DNA from: Nocardiopsis alborubida
GTDB taxonomy: Bacteria > Actinomycetota > Actinomycetes > Streptosporangiales > Streptosporangiaceae
Direction: 5' to 3'
Assembly (NCBI RefSeq): GCF_012396365.1
Contig: NZ_JAAXPG010000018.1
Span: 62,001 to 126,000 of the forward strand
DNA: 64,000 nt
The notes beneath the pieces were generated by a model that had not been told where the DNA came from, did no database searches, and saw only the letters and a program-made list of their open reading frames with translations. A program made the position numbers and the translations under genes. The stretch's first letter is position 1. Each line of letters opens with the position of its first letter. Shown here in pieces: positions 9,643 to 19,514 of the stretch.

Positions 9643-10925
9643 CGTGCTCCTTCCGCGTGTGCGGGGTCCGGGGCCGCGGACCGTGCGCGCTCCGACCGCG
9701 CCGGGCGCGGTACGGGCACGGCCGGCCGCGTGTCGGCGGGGCTGAGCCCGCGCCGCGTGTGGTGGTCGGCGTAGTCGTCGACCAGCGCGGCCAGGGAGGC
9801 GGCGCCCATGCGGGGCAGGGCCTCGACCGCGGCGTCGAAGCAGGCGCGGGCGCACCGGGCGACGTCGGGATCGGCCATGCCCAGGCGCGCGGAGCGCAGC
9901 CACAGGTGGCGGTCGGGGAAGCGGCCCCCGCACAGCTCCTCGGTGGCCTCCTCGGCCGCGGCACGGGCGCGGGGGTCGTCGAGCAGGGCGGCGGCGAGCG
10001 CCACCGGGGCCGGCCACCAGCGCACGGGCAGCGCGTCGATCATCCGCAGTTCCCACCAGCCGCGCGGGCGCACGGGCGGGAAGAGGGTGCTGAGGTGGAA
10101 CTCCAGGTCGGCCCGGGTGACCGGGCGCGGGCCCTGTCCGCCGAGCCACTGGGCGAAGGTGATGCCCGGATCGGGGGTCCAGGGGCCCCCGCTCTCCGGG
10201 ACCGCCAGGACCCTGGCGGCCAGCGCGTACTCGGCCCACGCCGTGGCGGGGTCGGCGGGGCTGCCGGAGTCCAGGACGGACCGGGTGCGGGAGGCGTCGG
10301 TGGCCGCCCAGATCGCCCAGCGGGTGGACTTCCACCCGGTGGGCCGGCCCCGCCAGACGGCGGAGTTGGCGAAGGCGGCGACGAGCACCGGGCCGAGCCG
10401 GTGGACGAGTTCCCAGCGGTCGCGGACGTCGTCGGCGTCCCTCCCCGTGTCCAGGCACACCTGGAGCGAGGCGGTGCTGCACATCATGGTGTAGCCGCTG
10501 GGCTGGCGGTGATGGGCGAAGAAGCGCTCCATCGCCGTGTACCGGGCCTCCCGGAGCTGGCGCCGGGGAGGACGGACGGGGTCCAGGGCCGACTCGACCA
10601 GGTGGAGCCCGGCCTCGGCGAGGGCCTTGCCGATGTGGTCCAGGTCGGCGGAGAGCGCCGCGTGCGCCCGGGCCGGTCCCGGAAGGGCGGGCGAGCTGAG
10701 TTCGAGCTGTCCGCCGGGTTCGAAGGTGACGCCGCTCCCCGAGGGCGGTGGGCCGCAGGACTCCACCAGGGCGGCGAGGCGGTCGACGGGAACGGGTGCG
10801 GTCGGATCCGCGGAGTCGGCGACCAGCCATTCGGTCTCGGCTCCGACCTTCCCGGGAGAGCCGGTCTTGAAGCAGACGCCGTTGATGTACTCGTGGACGT
10901 CTTCCGTGGTCATGTGGTGGGCCAT
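9639..10925 (-). CDS. egtA: Glutamate-cysteine ligase of ergothioneine synthesis
   Basis: Makes gamma-glutamylcysteine, the sulfur donor used by EgtB. The 428-residue protein is of the EgtA/GCS2 type: KVGAETEWL near the N-terminus, the substrate/metal segment TFEPGGQLELSSP, and MMCSTASLQVCLD. The ATG at 10925 follows GAGGGGA by seven bases; a second ATG at 10913 is possible. It is the first gene of egtABCD. egtE, the final lyase gene, is not in this window and must be elsewhere or be replaced. Confidence 0.93.
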   Translation of the reverse strand: MAHHMTTEDVHEYINGVCFKTGSPGKVGAETEWLVADSADPTAPVPVDRLAALVESCGPPPSGSGVTFEPGGQLELSSPALPGPARAHAALSADLDHIGKALAEAGLHLVESALDPVRPPRRQLREARYTAMERFFAHHRQPSGYTMMCSTASLQVCLDTGRDADDVRDRWELVHRLGPVLVAAFANSAVWRGRPTGWKSTRWAIWAATDASRTRSVLDSGSPADPATAWAEYALAARVLAVPESGGPWTPDPGITFAQWLGGQGPRPVTRADLEFHLSTLFPPVRPRGWWELRMIDALPVRWWPAPVALAAALLDDPRARAAAEEATEELCGGRFPDRHLWLRSARLGMADPDVARCARACFDAAVEALPRMGAASLAALVDDYADHHTRRGLSPADTRPAVPVPRPARSERARSAAPDPAHAEGAR

Positions 10926-11138
10926 GGGATGTCCCCTCGCGAGCGGCCGCCCCCGCCGGGCGGCGCCCCGGTGATCCTGCCCATCCGGTCGTCATGCCGA
11001 ACGTGCGCGATGTCCATGAATCTCCGCTGATGCCGCGACACTCCCGATACGGGCGGGAAGGCTGGGCGACGGGATGCCAGGTGGTAAGGGACGTCGCGGT
11101 GGGTGGGCGCACTCCCACCCACCGCCGTGTGATGACGG

Positions 11139-12017
11139 TCACACGCCGGTGAACTCCCGGAGGCGCTTCTCGACGACGGACTGTTCGTCCTGGTCAAGGC
11201 CGATGCCGAACACCTCATGCAACACCTGTCCCACCTCCTCCACGGGCACCTCGCGTTCCGTCCGGGTGCCGTCGGGCGCGGTGGTGGTCAGGGTGGTGTC
11301 CGTCAGCATGTGCTGGGCGCCCGGTCCGATGCGCTGGACCATCAGTCTGCCCAGGAACGGGGAGCGCGGGTGGCCGACCAGGAAGTGGCTGAAGATCGCG
11401 TAGTCCTGGCGCACCGCCGCCGCGGTGGCGAAGGAGTACAGCGGACGCCACTCCCGCCCGTCGAAGGAACGCAGCAGCCACTCGTCCTCGCCCACGTCGG
11501 ACACGCGGTCCAGCCGCAGGCCCCAGCCGCCCTGGACCTCCTGGTGCCCGTCTGCGAGGGGGACCGGCTCCAGCAGGCCCCCGCCGCCGAAGCCGACGTC
11601 GGCCAGCCACGGCTCCCCGTCCAGGTCCACCCGGAGCAGGGAGTGGGTGGAGGGGCGCGGGCTCCCGGTCGCACCGGACAGGACGCGGGCGGTGAATCCG
11701 GTGACGGCGAACCCGAGCCGGTCCAGCACGGCCGCCAACAGGAGGTTCTGTTCGTAGCAGTAGCCGCCCCTGGGTCGGCGGACCATCTTGTCGACCAGAG
11801 CGGGCACGTCGAGTTCGACGGAACGGCCCAGCACGATCTGGAGGTTCTCGAAGGGGATCGCGGCCAGGTGGGCGCGGTGCACGGCGCGCAGGGTGTCCAG
11901 GGTGGGCGGCAGGTCGCCGGACAGGCCCACGCGGGTCAGGTAGGCATCCAGGTCCAGCTCCCGGCCGTGCCAGAAGTCGCGGTCGGTGGTGAGGCGCCCG
12001 GGGCGCGGCGCGGGCAC
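11139..12017 (-). CDS. nat: Arylamine N-acetyltransferase
   Basis: Transfers acetyl from acetyl-CoA to arylamines or hydrazines in the cytoplasm; in actinomycetes some homologues act in amide formation during natural-product synthesis. The 292-residue protein shows the catalytic triad: Cys87 in RGGYCYEQN, His125 in STHSLLRV and Asp140 in WLADVGFG. FENLQIVLGR is the other family signature. The start is a GTG with a weak ribosome site. It lies 180 bases downstream of the ABC transporter genes but a hairpin separates them, so it is probably independent. Confidence 0.93.
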   Translation of the reverse strand: MPAPRPGRLTTDRDFWHGRELDLDAYLTRVGLSGDLPPTLDTLRAVHRAHLAAIPFENLQIVLGRSVELDVPALVDKMVRRPRGGYCYEQNLLLAAVLDRLGFAVTGFTARVLSGATGSPRPSTHSLLRVDLDGEPWLADVGFGGGGLLEPVPLADGHQEVQGGWGLRLDRVSDVGEDEWLLRSFDGREWRPLYSFATAAAVRQDYAIFSHFLVGHPRSPFLGRLMVQRIGPGAQHMLTDTTLTTTAPDGTRTEREVPVEEVGQVLHEVFGIGLDQDEQSVVEKRLREFTGV

Positions 12018-12174
12018 GGAAGCGTCAGCGCCAGAAACGCGGTTTCATAGGACATATCGACCCCGAACCGGCTCCAGAACAGGGCTATTCCGACATAACC
12101 GACGCACCCTCCGGCCGCATTCGGCCAGGGGGCCGAGGTGTGATGAGGGCGATCGTGGAGACGTCCGCGGTCAG

Positions 12175-12194
12175 CGCGCCGTCACACCGGCGCG
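12175..12194 (-). terminator. Terminator candidate after the ABC importer operon
   Basis: Stem CGCGCCG/CGGCGCG with a six-base loop, starting three bases past the stop codon of the last transporter gene on the minus strand. Confidence 0.5.
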
Positions 12195-12197
12195 TAC

Positions 12198-13277
<1,080 letters not shown>

Positions 13278-13311
13278 GGGCGCGTCTCCTCGGTGGGTGC
13301 GGCGGTCGCGG

Positions 13312-14334
13312 TCACGGACGGCCCCCGTCGTCCCCGGTGGCGGTCAGCGGCCGGGCGGGGCCCACGTGCACGCACGCCGCCTGCCGGGTGGACGCGCCCC
13401 CGGTGTCGGGGTCCACCGGCCACAGGGGCGGGTCGACCGTGGCGCACACGGTCTCGACCACCGCGCAGCGCGGCCGGAACACGCAGCCCGAGGGCGGGTC
13501 CGCGGGATCGGGCGGGTCGCCGGGCAGGCCCCGGGGCGCCAGGCGCGAGGCCGGGTCGCCGATACGGGGGAAGGCGGCGCTGAGCGCGCTGGCATAGGGG
13601 TGCGCGGGCTCGTGCACGACCTCCCGCGCCGGTCCCTGCTCCACGACCCGTCCCGCGTACATGACCGCGACCCGGTCGCAGGTCGAGGCCAGGACCGACA
13701 GGTCGTGGCTGATCATCAGCATGCCGATGCCGTGCTCGGCGACGAGCCGCCGCAGCAGGGTCAGGATCTGGGCCTGGATCATCACGTCCAGGGCGGTGGT
13801 GGCCTCGTCGGCGATGACCAGGCGCGGCTCGCAGGCCAGCGCCATCGCGATCATGGCCCGCTGGCGCTGTCCGCCGGAAAGCTGGTGGGGGTAGTCGCGG
13901 GCGCGGGAGGCGGGCAGGCCGACCTGTTCGAGGAGGGCGGCGACGCGGGCGGGCGCCTCCGCCGCGGGGACGGTGCCGTGCACGCCCATCGGCTCGGCGA
14001 TCTGCTGTCCGATCCGCCTGACCGGGTTGAGCGAGTGCATGGCGCCCTGGAAGACGATGGACGCGCCCGCCCAGCGGACCGCGCGCAGGCGGCCCCAGCG
14101 CATGTCCAGGACGTTCTCGCCCTCCAGCAGCACCTCGCCGGAGATGCGCGCGGTCTCGGGCAGCAGGCGCAGCAGGGCCAGGGCCACGGTGGACTTCCCG
14201 CTGCCGGACTCCCCCGCCAGGCCGAGGGTGTCACCGGGGTTCAGGGACAGGTCCACGCCGCGTACGGCGGGCACGTCGCCGCCGCCCGTGCTGTAGGTGA
14301 CGCGCAGGTCGCGGACGTCGAGGAGGGAGGTCAA
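13312..14334 (-). CDS. Peptide-type ABC importer, ATP-binding protein (OppD/DppD-like)
   Basis: The second ATPase of the importer, 340 residues: Walker A GESGSGKST, FQGAMHSLNPV, signature LSGGQRQRAM, Walker B LVIADEATTALD and H-loop ISHDLS, then the C-terminal domain with GCVFRPRCA. The start is taken as TTG at 14334, which overlaps the permease stop (TTGA) and has GGGAG five bases before it; upstream in-frame codons lie inside the permease gene. The overlap points to translational coupling. Confidence 0.92.
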   Translation of the reverse strand: MTSLLDVRDLRVTYSTGGGDVPAVRGVDLSLNPGDTLGLAGESGSGKSTVALALLRLLPETARISGEVLLEGENVLDMRWGRLRAVRWAGASIVFQGAMHSLNPVRRIGQQIAEPMGVHGTVPAAEAPARVAALLEQVGLPASRARDYPHQLSGGQRQRAMIAMALACEPRLVIADEATTALDVMIQAQILTLLRRLVAEHGIGMLMISHDLSVLASTCDRVAVMYAGRVVEQGPAREVVHEPAHPYASALSAAFPRIGDPASRLAPRGLPGDPPDPADPPSGCVFRPRCAVVETVCATVDPPLWPVDPDTGGASTRQAACVHVGPARPLTATGDDGGRP

Positions 14335-15377
14335 CGCTGCTCCCGGAGTCGCGGGTTGATGACGGATTCGAGGGCCCGGCCGCACAGTGTGAAGGACAGC
14401 GCGACCACGGCGATCGCCAGACCGGGCGGGACCATGTACCACCAGATCCCGGAGCTGATCGCGCCCGCGTTGCGGGCCGCGTCCAGGATGCCTCCCCAGG
14501 AGATCGTGGTGGGGTCTCCCACGCCCAGGAAGGCCAGCGTGGACTCGGCGATGATCGAGGTGGCCACGAGCAGGGTGGTCTGGGCGAGCACGACCGGCAT
14601 GACGTTGGGCAGGACGTGCCAGAGCATGACGTGGCCGTGGCCGCCTCCCAGGGCGCGGGCCCGCTCCACGTAGGGGCGCGCCTCCACCGCGAGGGTCTGG
14701 GCGCGCACCAGGCGCGCCGTGGCGGGCCAGACGGTCAGGCCGATGGCGATGATGATGGTCCCGGTGCCGCGCGGCAGCACGGCGGCCAGCGCCACGGCCA
14801 GGACGAGCGTGGGCAGGACCAGGAACCAGTCGGTGACGCGCATGAGCGCCGAGGACACGAACCGCCCCGCGGGGCCGCCGGAGGCGCCGAAGTGCCCGGC
14901 GGTGACCCCGACCAGGGTGCCCAGGACCACGGAGACGGCCGTGGCCAGGAAGCCCACCGTGAGCGATACCCGGGAGCCCCAGACGACCAGGTCCAGGATG
15001 GAGCGGCCGAAGTTGTCGGTGCCGAGCGGGAACTGGGCGCTGGGCGGCTGGTAGGCGGTGCCCGGCGCGCCGGTGACGGTGAGGTCGGCCTGGTCGACGA
15101 AGAGGGGCGCGGCCAGGGCCAGGGCGCCGATGGCCAGCAGCGCGGTCAGGCCGACCAGCCCGGCGCGGTTGCGGGTGTACTCGCGGGCGAAGCGGCGCAG
15201 GGCCTCCCTGCGGCGTCCGCGGGCGAGGGCGCGGGGTGAGGGCGGTGTGGTCGGCGGCGGAGCGGTCGCCGTGGCGGCGCCTCCCCCTGCGGGTCGGCCG
15301 TCGGGGCCCTCGGGCAGGGCGGAGGGGCCGTTCTCCCCCTCGCTCGGGCTGCCGGGCGTCCCGGCGGGGGCGTTCAC
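14331..15377 (-). CDS. Peptide-type ABC importer, permease (OppC/DppC-like)
   Basis: Inner-membrane permease of 348 residues. A long proline- and alanine-rich cytoplasmic N-terminus (about 60 residues) precedes the N-terminal OppC segment and membrane helices. The LGTDNFGRSILDLVVWGSR element and the EAA loop RALGGGHGHVMLWHVLPN, which contacts the ATPases, are both clear. The GTG start overlaps the previous permease stop (GTGA). Confidence 0.92.
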   Translation of the reverse strand: MNAPAGTPGSPSEGENGPSALPEGPDGRPAGGGAATATAPPPTTPPSPRALARGRRREALRRFAREYTRNRAGLVGLTALLAIGALALAAPLFVDQADLTVTGAPGTAYQPPSAQFPLGTDNFGRSILDLVVWGSRVSLTVGFLATAVSVVLGTLVGVTAGHFGASGGPAGRFVSSALMRVTDWFLVLPTLVLAVALAAVLPRGTGTIIIAIGLTVWPATARLVRAQTLAVEARPYVERARALGGGHGHVMLWHVLPNVMPVVLAQTTLLVATSIIAESTLAFLGVGDPTTISWGGILDAARNAGAISSGIWWYMVPPGLAIAVVALSFTLCGRALESVINPRLREQR

Positions 15378-16444
15378 GGGCGCACCCGGGGGTCGAGCAG
15401 CGGGTACACCAGGTCGGCGAGCAGGTTCATGAGGATCACCGAGGCCGCGAACACCACGAACAGGCCCTGGACGAGGCCGAGGTCGGGTACGCGCAGGCCG
15501 GAGTAGAAGAGCTGTCCGAGGCCGGGCCAGGAGAACACGGTCTCCACGAGGATCACCCCGGACACGACCTGCCCGAGGTTGAGGAAGAGGAGGGTCACCG
15601 TGGGCAGCAGGGCGTTGGGCACGGCGTGCCTGCGCCGCACCAGGACGTCGCGCAGGCCCTTGGCGCGCGCGGTGGTGAGGTAGTCGGCGCCCTTCTCGTC
15701 CATGAGCGAGGAGCGCATGATCATCAGGTACTGGGCGTAGATGACCGCGACCATGGTGGTGACGGGCAGCACCATGTGCCAGGCGGTGTTCAGCACCGTA
15801 TCCAGGCCCCCGCCGGTGCGGGGGTCGACCATGCCGCCGGTCGGGAACATGCCGGGCACGAACCCGCGCCCGGAGGCCAGGAAGACGATGAGCAGCAGGC
15901 CGAGCCAGAACGTGGGCACCGACCAGAAGAACAGGGCGACGGCGGTGTTGGCCCGGTCCGAGCGGCTGCCCGGCCTCCAGCCCGCCCGGGCCCCCAGGAA
16001 CAGGCCCAGCAGCGCGGCGATGACCGTGCCGGTCCCGGCGAGCAGGATGGTCGGGCCGAGCCGGTCCAGGATGAGCTCGGCGACGGGTTCGTGGTACTGG
16101 AAGGACTCACCCAGGTCGAGGCGCAGCAGGCCGAGCGCGTAGTCGAGGAACTGCTGCCACAGCGGCTGGTCGAGCCCGAACTGGCGGCGCAGCTCCTCGC
16201 GCTGCTCGGCGGTGACCTCGCGGCCCTCGGTCATGGCGCGGACGGGGTCGCCGGGCAGGATCCGGAAGAGGAAGAACCCGGCGACGACCACGGCGGCCAG
16301 GGAGACCACCGCGGTCGTCAGGCGTCCGGCCACGTAGCGCGCGGCACGCCGGGCGCGGCCCGGTCCGGCGGGTTCGACCGGGGAGGGGCCGCCTCGCTTG
16401 TTCTCCCCGGGCGGGCCTCCCGCGGAGGTGGGAGTAGTGGTCAC
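15374..16444 (-). CDS. Peptide-type ABC importer, permease (OppB/DppB-like)
   Basis: Inner-membrane permease of 356 residues. A 35-residue cytoplasmic N-terminus leads into the first helix, followed by the periplasm-side LPGDPVRAM element and QFGLDQPLWQQFLDYALGLL typical of OppB, and the EAA loop TARAKGLRDVLVRRRHAVPN. The GTG at 16444 overlaps the binding-protein stop (GTGA) with GGAGG seven bases upstream; longer upstream reading is the binding protein in another frame. Confidence 0.92.
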   Translation of the reverse strand: MTTTPTSAGGPPGENKRGGPSPVEPAGPGRARRAARYVAGRLTTAVVSLAAVVVAGFFLFRILPGDPVRAMTEGREVTAEQREELRRQFGLDQPLWQQFLDYALGLLRLDLGESFQYHEPVAELILDRLGPTILLAGTGTVIAALLGLFLGARAGWRPGSRSDRANTAVALFFWSVPTFWLGLLLIVFLASGRGFVPGMFPTGGMVDPRTGGGLDTVLNTAWHMVLPVTTMVAVIYAQYLMIMRSSLMDEKGADYLTTARAKGLRDVLVRRRHAVPNALLPTVTLLFLNLGQVVSGVILVETVFSWPGLGQLFYSGLRVPDLGLVQGLFVVFAASVILMNLLADLVYPLLDPRVRP

Positions 16445-18387
16445 TCGCGGTCCTCCATGGTGGAACGTCGGCGCAGCAGCAGGAAGCCCCCGACCGCGGC
16501 GAGGACGAGCACGGCGGCCCCGACGCCGATCCAGACCCCGGCGGAGGGACCGGAGGCCGCGCCCGCGGTCCGCTCGGCGGCGGGCTCGGCCGACCACCAG
16601 GCCCAGTAGCCGTCCTGGCCCCAGATGTTGCCGCCCTCGGCCGGCTCGTACTGGATGGAGGCGATGTGGTCGGTGCGGTAGGCCTCCATGATGTTGGGGT
16701 AGGCCAGCACGTTCACGACGGCCTCGCGGTAGAGGACCTCCTGGAGCTGGTGGATGATCTCCGCGCGGGCCTGGCGGCCGTACTCGGCGAGCTGGGCCTC
16801 GTAGAGCTCGTCGTACTCCTCGTCGCAGAAGTAGGCGTCGCCCTGCATGGTGCCCGGCTCGGTGGGCAGCGCGCCGCAGGTGTGGATGCTCAGCACGTAG
16901 TCGGGGTCGGGGTTGACCGTCCAGCCGGTGAAGATGAGGTCGTACTCGCCCGCGAAGAGGGCGTCGCTGAGCACGCCGGGGTCGACGGTGAGGTTCTCCA
17001 CCTCGATGCCGATGTCGGCCAGGCGCTCGACGAGGACCAGCCCGGTGTTGACGTTGTCGGGGCGGTCCTGGTGGACGTGCATGCGCAGTTCGAGGCGGTC
17101 GCCGTCGGGCGAGACGCGCACGCCGTCCTCTCCCCGCTCGTACCCGGCCTCGTCGAGCATCGCGTTGGCCGCTTCGGGGTCGAAGTCCAGGATGGCCTCC
17201 TCGCCCTCGGGCGCCCAGTGGAAGTCCTCGTAGCGGGGCGGGATGTAGCCGCCCGCGGCCACGGCCTCGCCGCCGTGCCCCTTGTCGACGATCTCCTGGT
17301 TGTCGATGGCCATGATGATGGCCTGGCGCAGGGTGCGGTCGGCGAGGGCGGGGTGCCCGTCGCCGAACTCCTCCCCGTCCTGGGTGACCGCGCCGGGGTT
17401 GATGGTGAAGGCCTGGAAGCGCTTGCCGTCGGCGATGTTGACCTCGACGTCCTCCGCCGACTCCAGGGCGGCGGCCTGCGCCTGGGTGAGTTCGTAGACG
17501 AAGGAGACCTCGCCGCTGCGCAGCGCCTCCACCGCCGCGTCCTTCTCGGAGTAGTAGCGCAGGACGATCCGCTCGAAGCCGGGTGCGCCGCGCCAGTGGT
17601 CGGGGTTGGCCTCCAGCGTGATGGAGCGGCCCCGGTCGTGTCCGGTGAGGACGAAGGGACCGCTGCCGACGGTCGGGAAGTCCTCGTTGCCGTAGTCGGC
17701 GAAGGCGTCGCCCTCCCGCTCCAGGATCGGCTCCCAGACGTGCCTGGGGACGATCGGGACGTTGAGGGAGGTCATGGTGGCCTGGGGCTGGTCGAGTTCG
17801 ATGACCACGGTGTGGTCGTCCTCGGCGGTGACCGACTCGAAGCCGGAGACGTAGTTGCCGTTGGCGACGGCCGCGGACTCGTTCTCCATCATGGTGGTGA
17901 AGGTCCAGACCACGTCGTCGGCGGTCAGGGGCTCGCTGTCGGAGAACTGGACGCCCTCGCGCAGGTGGAAGGTCCAGGTGAGGCCGTCGTCGCTGGACTC
18001 CCAGGACTCGGCGAGGGAGGGGGCGGGCTGGTTCGTCTGGGGGTCGACCGTGACGAGGGAGTCGTAGACGTGCCGCAGGACGTTGGTGGTGATCGCGAGC
18101 TGCGCGGTGAAGGGGTTGAAGGAGTCCACCTGCTGGGCGGTGGCGATGCTGAGGGTCTCGCCGTCGGAGGTGTCCGCGGAGGCGGGCCGCGCCGGGAGGG
18201 GAACGGCGGTGGCGCCCCCGAGGAGGAACAGGGCGGCGGTCGTGGCGGCGACGCGGCGGAGGGTGGCGTGACGGGAGGAGGGCGCCCGGCGGGGGGCGGT
18301 ACCGCCGAAGGGCGTGCGGGCGAGATCGCCGGGGGAAAGGGCGGTACGTCGGAAGAGGGAACCGGGGGGAGGGTGGTGGGCGTTCAT
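16441..18387 (-). CDS. Peptide-type ABC importer, substrate-binding protein with C-terminal membrane anchor
   Basis: Family 5 solute-binding protein (SBP_bac_5) of 648 residues that captures the substrate outside the cell. The signal peptide has Arg44-Arg45, a hydrophobic core at 46-62 and an Ala-Ser-Ala cleavage site at 69-71; there is no lipobox cysteine. The binding domain spans about 80-590 (family features include SWESSDDGLTWTFHLREGV and TWTFTT-like VVWTFTTMM). Residues 616-638 form a membrane helix followed by RRR, so the protein is probably tethered at its C-terminus. Start ATG follows AGGAGGGG. First gene of the operon. Confidence 0.92.
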   Translation of the reverse strand: MNAHHPPPGSLFRRTALSPGDLARTPFGGTAPRRAPSSRHATLRRVAATTAALFLLGGATAVPLPARPASADTSDGETLSIATAQQVDSFNPFTAQLAITTNVLRHVYDSLVTVDPQTNQPAPSLAESWESSDDGLTWTFHLREGVQFSDSEPLTADDVVWTFTTMMENESAAVANGNYVSGFESVTAEDDHTVVIELDQPQATMTSLNVPIVPRHVWEPILEREGDAFADYGNEDFPTVGSGPFVLTGHDRGRSITLEANPDHWRGAPGFERIVLRYYSEKDAAVEALRSGEVSFVYELTQAQAAALESAEDVEVNIADGKRFQAFTINPGAVTQDGEEFGDGHPALADRTLRQAIIMAIDNQEIVDKGHGGEAVAAGGYIPPRYEDFHWAPEGEEAILDFDPEAANAMLDEAGYERGEDGVRVSPDGDRLELRMHVHQDRPDNVNTGLVLVERLADIGIEVENLTVDPGVLSDALFAGEYDLIFTGWTVNPDPDYVLSIHTCGALPTEPGTMQGDAYFCDEEYDELYEAQLAEYGRQARAEIIHQLQEVLYREAVVNVLAYPNIMEAYRTDHIASIQYEPAEGGNIWGQDGYWAWWSAEPAAERTAGAASGPSAGVWIGVGAAVLVLAAVGGFLLLRRRSTMEDRE

Positions 18388-18419
18388 GTGCGGCCCCTCC
18401 TGTCAGAGGATCGTGGGTC

Positions 18420-18433
18420 GGTGGCACGCCACC
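18420..18433. promoter_or_regulatory. Inverted repeat in the leader of the ABC importer operon
   Basis: GGTGGC-AC-GCCACC, perfect six-base arms, between the predicted promoter and the start of the binding-protein gene. It is a candidate operator. Confidence 0.35.
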
Positions 18434-18439
18434 TGGGGG

Positions 18440-18477
18440 TTGGTGGTTGTTTACCAACGGACGACGACGAGCGTCAA
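18440..18477 (-). promoter_or_regulatory. Promoter and overlapping inverted repeat of the ABC importer operon
   Basis: Minus strand: -35 TTGACG (18477-18472), 17-base spacer, -10 GTAAAC (18454-18449). An inverted repeat TTGGT/ACCAA (18440-18457) covers the -10 element, consistent with a repressor site. The -10 is a poor match, so the assignment is tentative. Confidence 0.4.
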
Positions 18478-18763
18478 TGACCTTCGTGGAGCGCCGTGAC
18501 ATCGGTTTGGATTCGGCACGGAGAATGTCGCCGGAAAGACGTCCGGAAACCGTCACCGGAAATGCCCCGGACGCGCGGGAAAAGGGCGTTCTGAGTGCGG
18601 AACGGGCACGGAAGGGACACGAAAAGGCGCGCAGAGGCCCCGTGGGCGCACGGAGAGGGGTCGCGGACACACGTCGGGTGGCGGGAGGGCGCCGCCTGGA
18701 GGGCGGCGGGGGAACAGGCCGTGTGCGCTGGGTAACCGGCGTGCCGTCGGCGGACGCCCCACG

Positions 18764-18793
18764 TTGGCAGTGAATGCCGTACTCCGCTACGGT
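18764..18793 (+). promoter_or_regulatory. Leaderless promoter
   Basis: -35 TTGGCA (18764-18769), 18-base spacer, -10 TACGGT (18788-18793), then seven bases to the ATG at 18801. There is no ribosome site, so the transcript probably begins at the start codon. Confidence 0.6.
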
Positions 18794-18800
18794 TCCCGCC

Positions 18801-19514
18801 ATGATGGGGCACTCGCACGCACTGAGCGGCGTGGTTGGCTGGATGGCGGTCGTTCCGCTGGTCCAGGGCAGGGAATTCCTTGGACTCAGTTTCCACCTGG
18901 GGCCCGGTGAGATCATCGCCGGTGCCCTGGTCTGCGCCGGTGCGGCCCTGCTGCCCGATCTGGACCACAAGAGCGCCACGGTGACCAAGACCTACGGCAA
19001 GGTCACCGAGGTGCTGAGCGGCATGCTGGGCTTCCTGTTCGGCGGGCACCGGATGGGGACGCACTCGTTCTTCTTCGCGGTGCTCGTGGGCGTGCTGGTG
19101 CAACTGTTGGCGCTGTGGTCGCAGTTGGCCGTCCAGGTCTTCGTGTTCCTGTTGATCGGCATCGCCCTCCAGGGCCTGGGCTTCGGCCTGGACAAGAACA
19201 AGGTCGCGTCGGGGGTCATCAACGCGATGGCCACGGCCGGCATCACGCTGGCGCTGTTCACCTCCGGGGTGAACTACAGCTGGCTGGGCCTGGCGGTGGC
19301 CTTCGGCGTGGTCCTGCACTTCTTCGGCGACATGATCACCAAGATGGGCGTGCCCATCTTCTGGCCCTTCTTCAAGAAGCGCTTCGGCCAGGGGAAGGGT
19401 TTCGTCACCGACGGCCCGGTCGAGCAGAAGTTCGTCACCCCGCTGCTGACCATCGGCGTCATCGTGGGGACCATCTACCTGTTCGACTGGCCCGCGCTGC
19501 TGCCCGAGTACTAG
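18801..19514 (+). CDS. Membrane-bound metal-dependent hydrolase, YdjM/PF04307-like
   Basis: A 237-residue multi-pass membrane protein of the YbcI/YdjM family, called metal-dependent hydrolase by similarity; its reaction is not known. Conserved metal-type motifs: MGHSHALSG at the N-terminus, LLPDLDHKSATV, GGHRMGTHSFFF and HFFGDMITKMGVPIFWPF. These His/Asp clusters sit at membrane edges. ATG at 18801 (or the adjacent ATG at 18804) fits the leaderless promoter; an upstream ATG at 18774 lies within the promoter and is rejected. Confidence 0.88.
   Translation: MMGHSHALSGVVGWMAVVPLVQGREFLGLSFHLGPGEIIAGALVCAGAALLPDLDHKSATVTKTYGKVTEVLSGMLGFLFGGHRMGTHSFFFAVLVGVLVQLLALWSQLAVQVFVFLLIGIALQGLGFGLDKNKVASGVINAMATAGITLALFTSGVNYSWLGLAVAFGVVLHFFGDMITKMGVPIFWPFFKKRFGQGKGFVTDGPVEQKFVTPLLTIGVIVGTIYLFDWPALLPEY

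Larger units (their letters stand above)
18388..18800. other. 413-bp intergenic region between divergent transcription units
   Basis: Holds the importer promoter region on the minus strand and a leaderless promoter on the plus strand. Between them, CCGGAAA occurs at 18531, 18543 and 18556 (12-13 base spacing), within a purine-rich stretch to about 18630. The only long reading frame here is Arg/Gly-rich composition without features, and I do not call it a gene. Confidence 0.5.

Noticed and set aside
8302..11142. One very long frame covering egtA and egtB regions
   Set aside because: Its N-terminal half is the shadow of egtA in another frame; EgtB begins at the GTG at 9642.
18447..18773. 108-codon plus-strand frame
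   Set aside because: Rich in Arg, Gly and Ala with no domain or ribosome site, and it ends inside the mapped leaderless promoter.
15374..18988. A 1204-codon minus frame ending in the OppB-like permease
   Set aside because: The part before 16444 overlaps the binding-protein gene out of frame and has non-coding composition.
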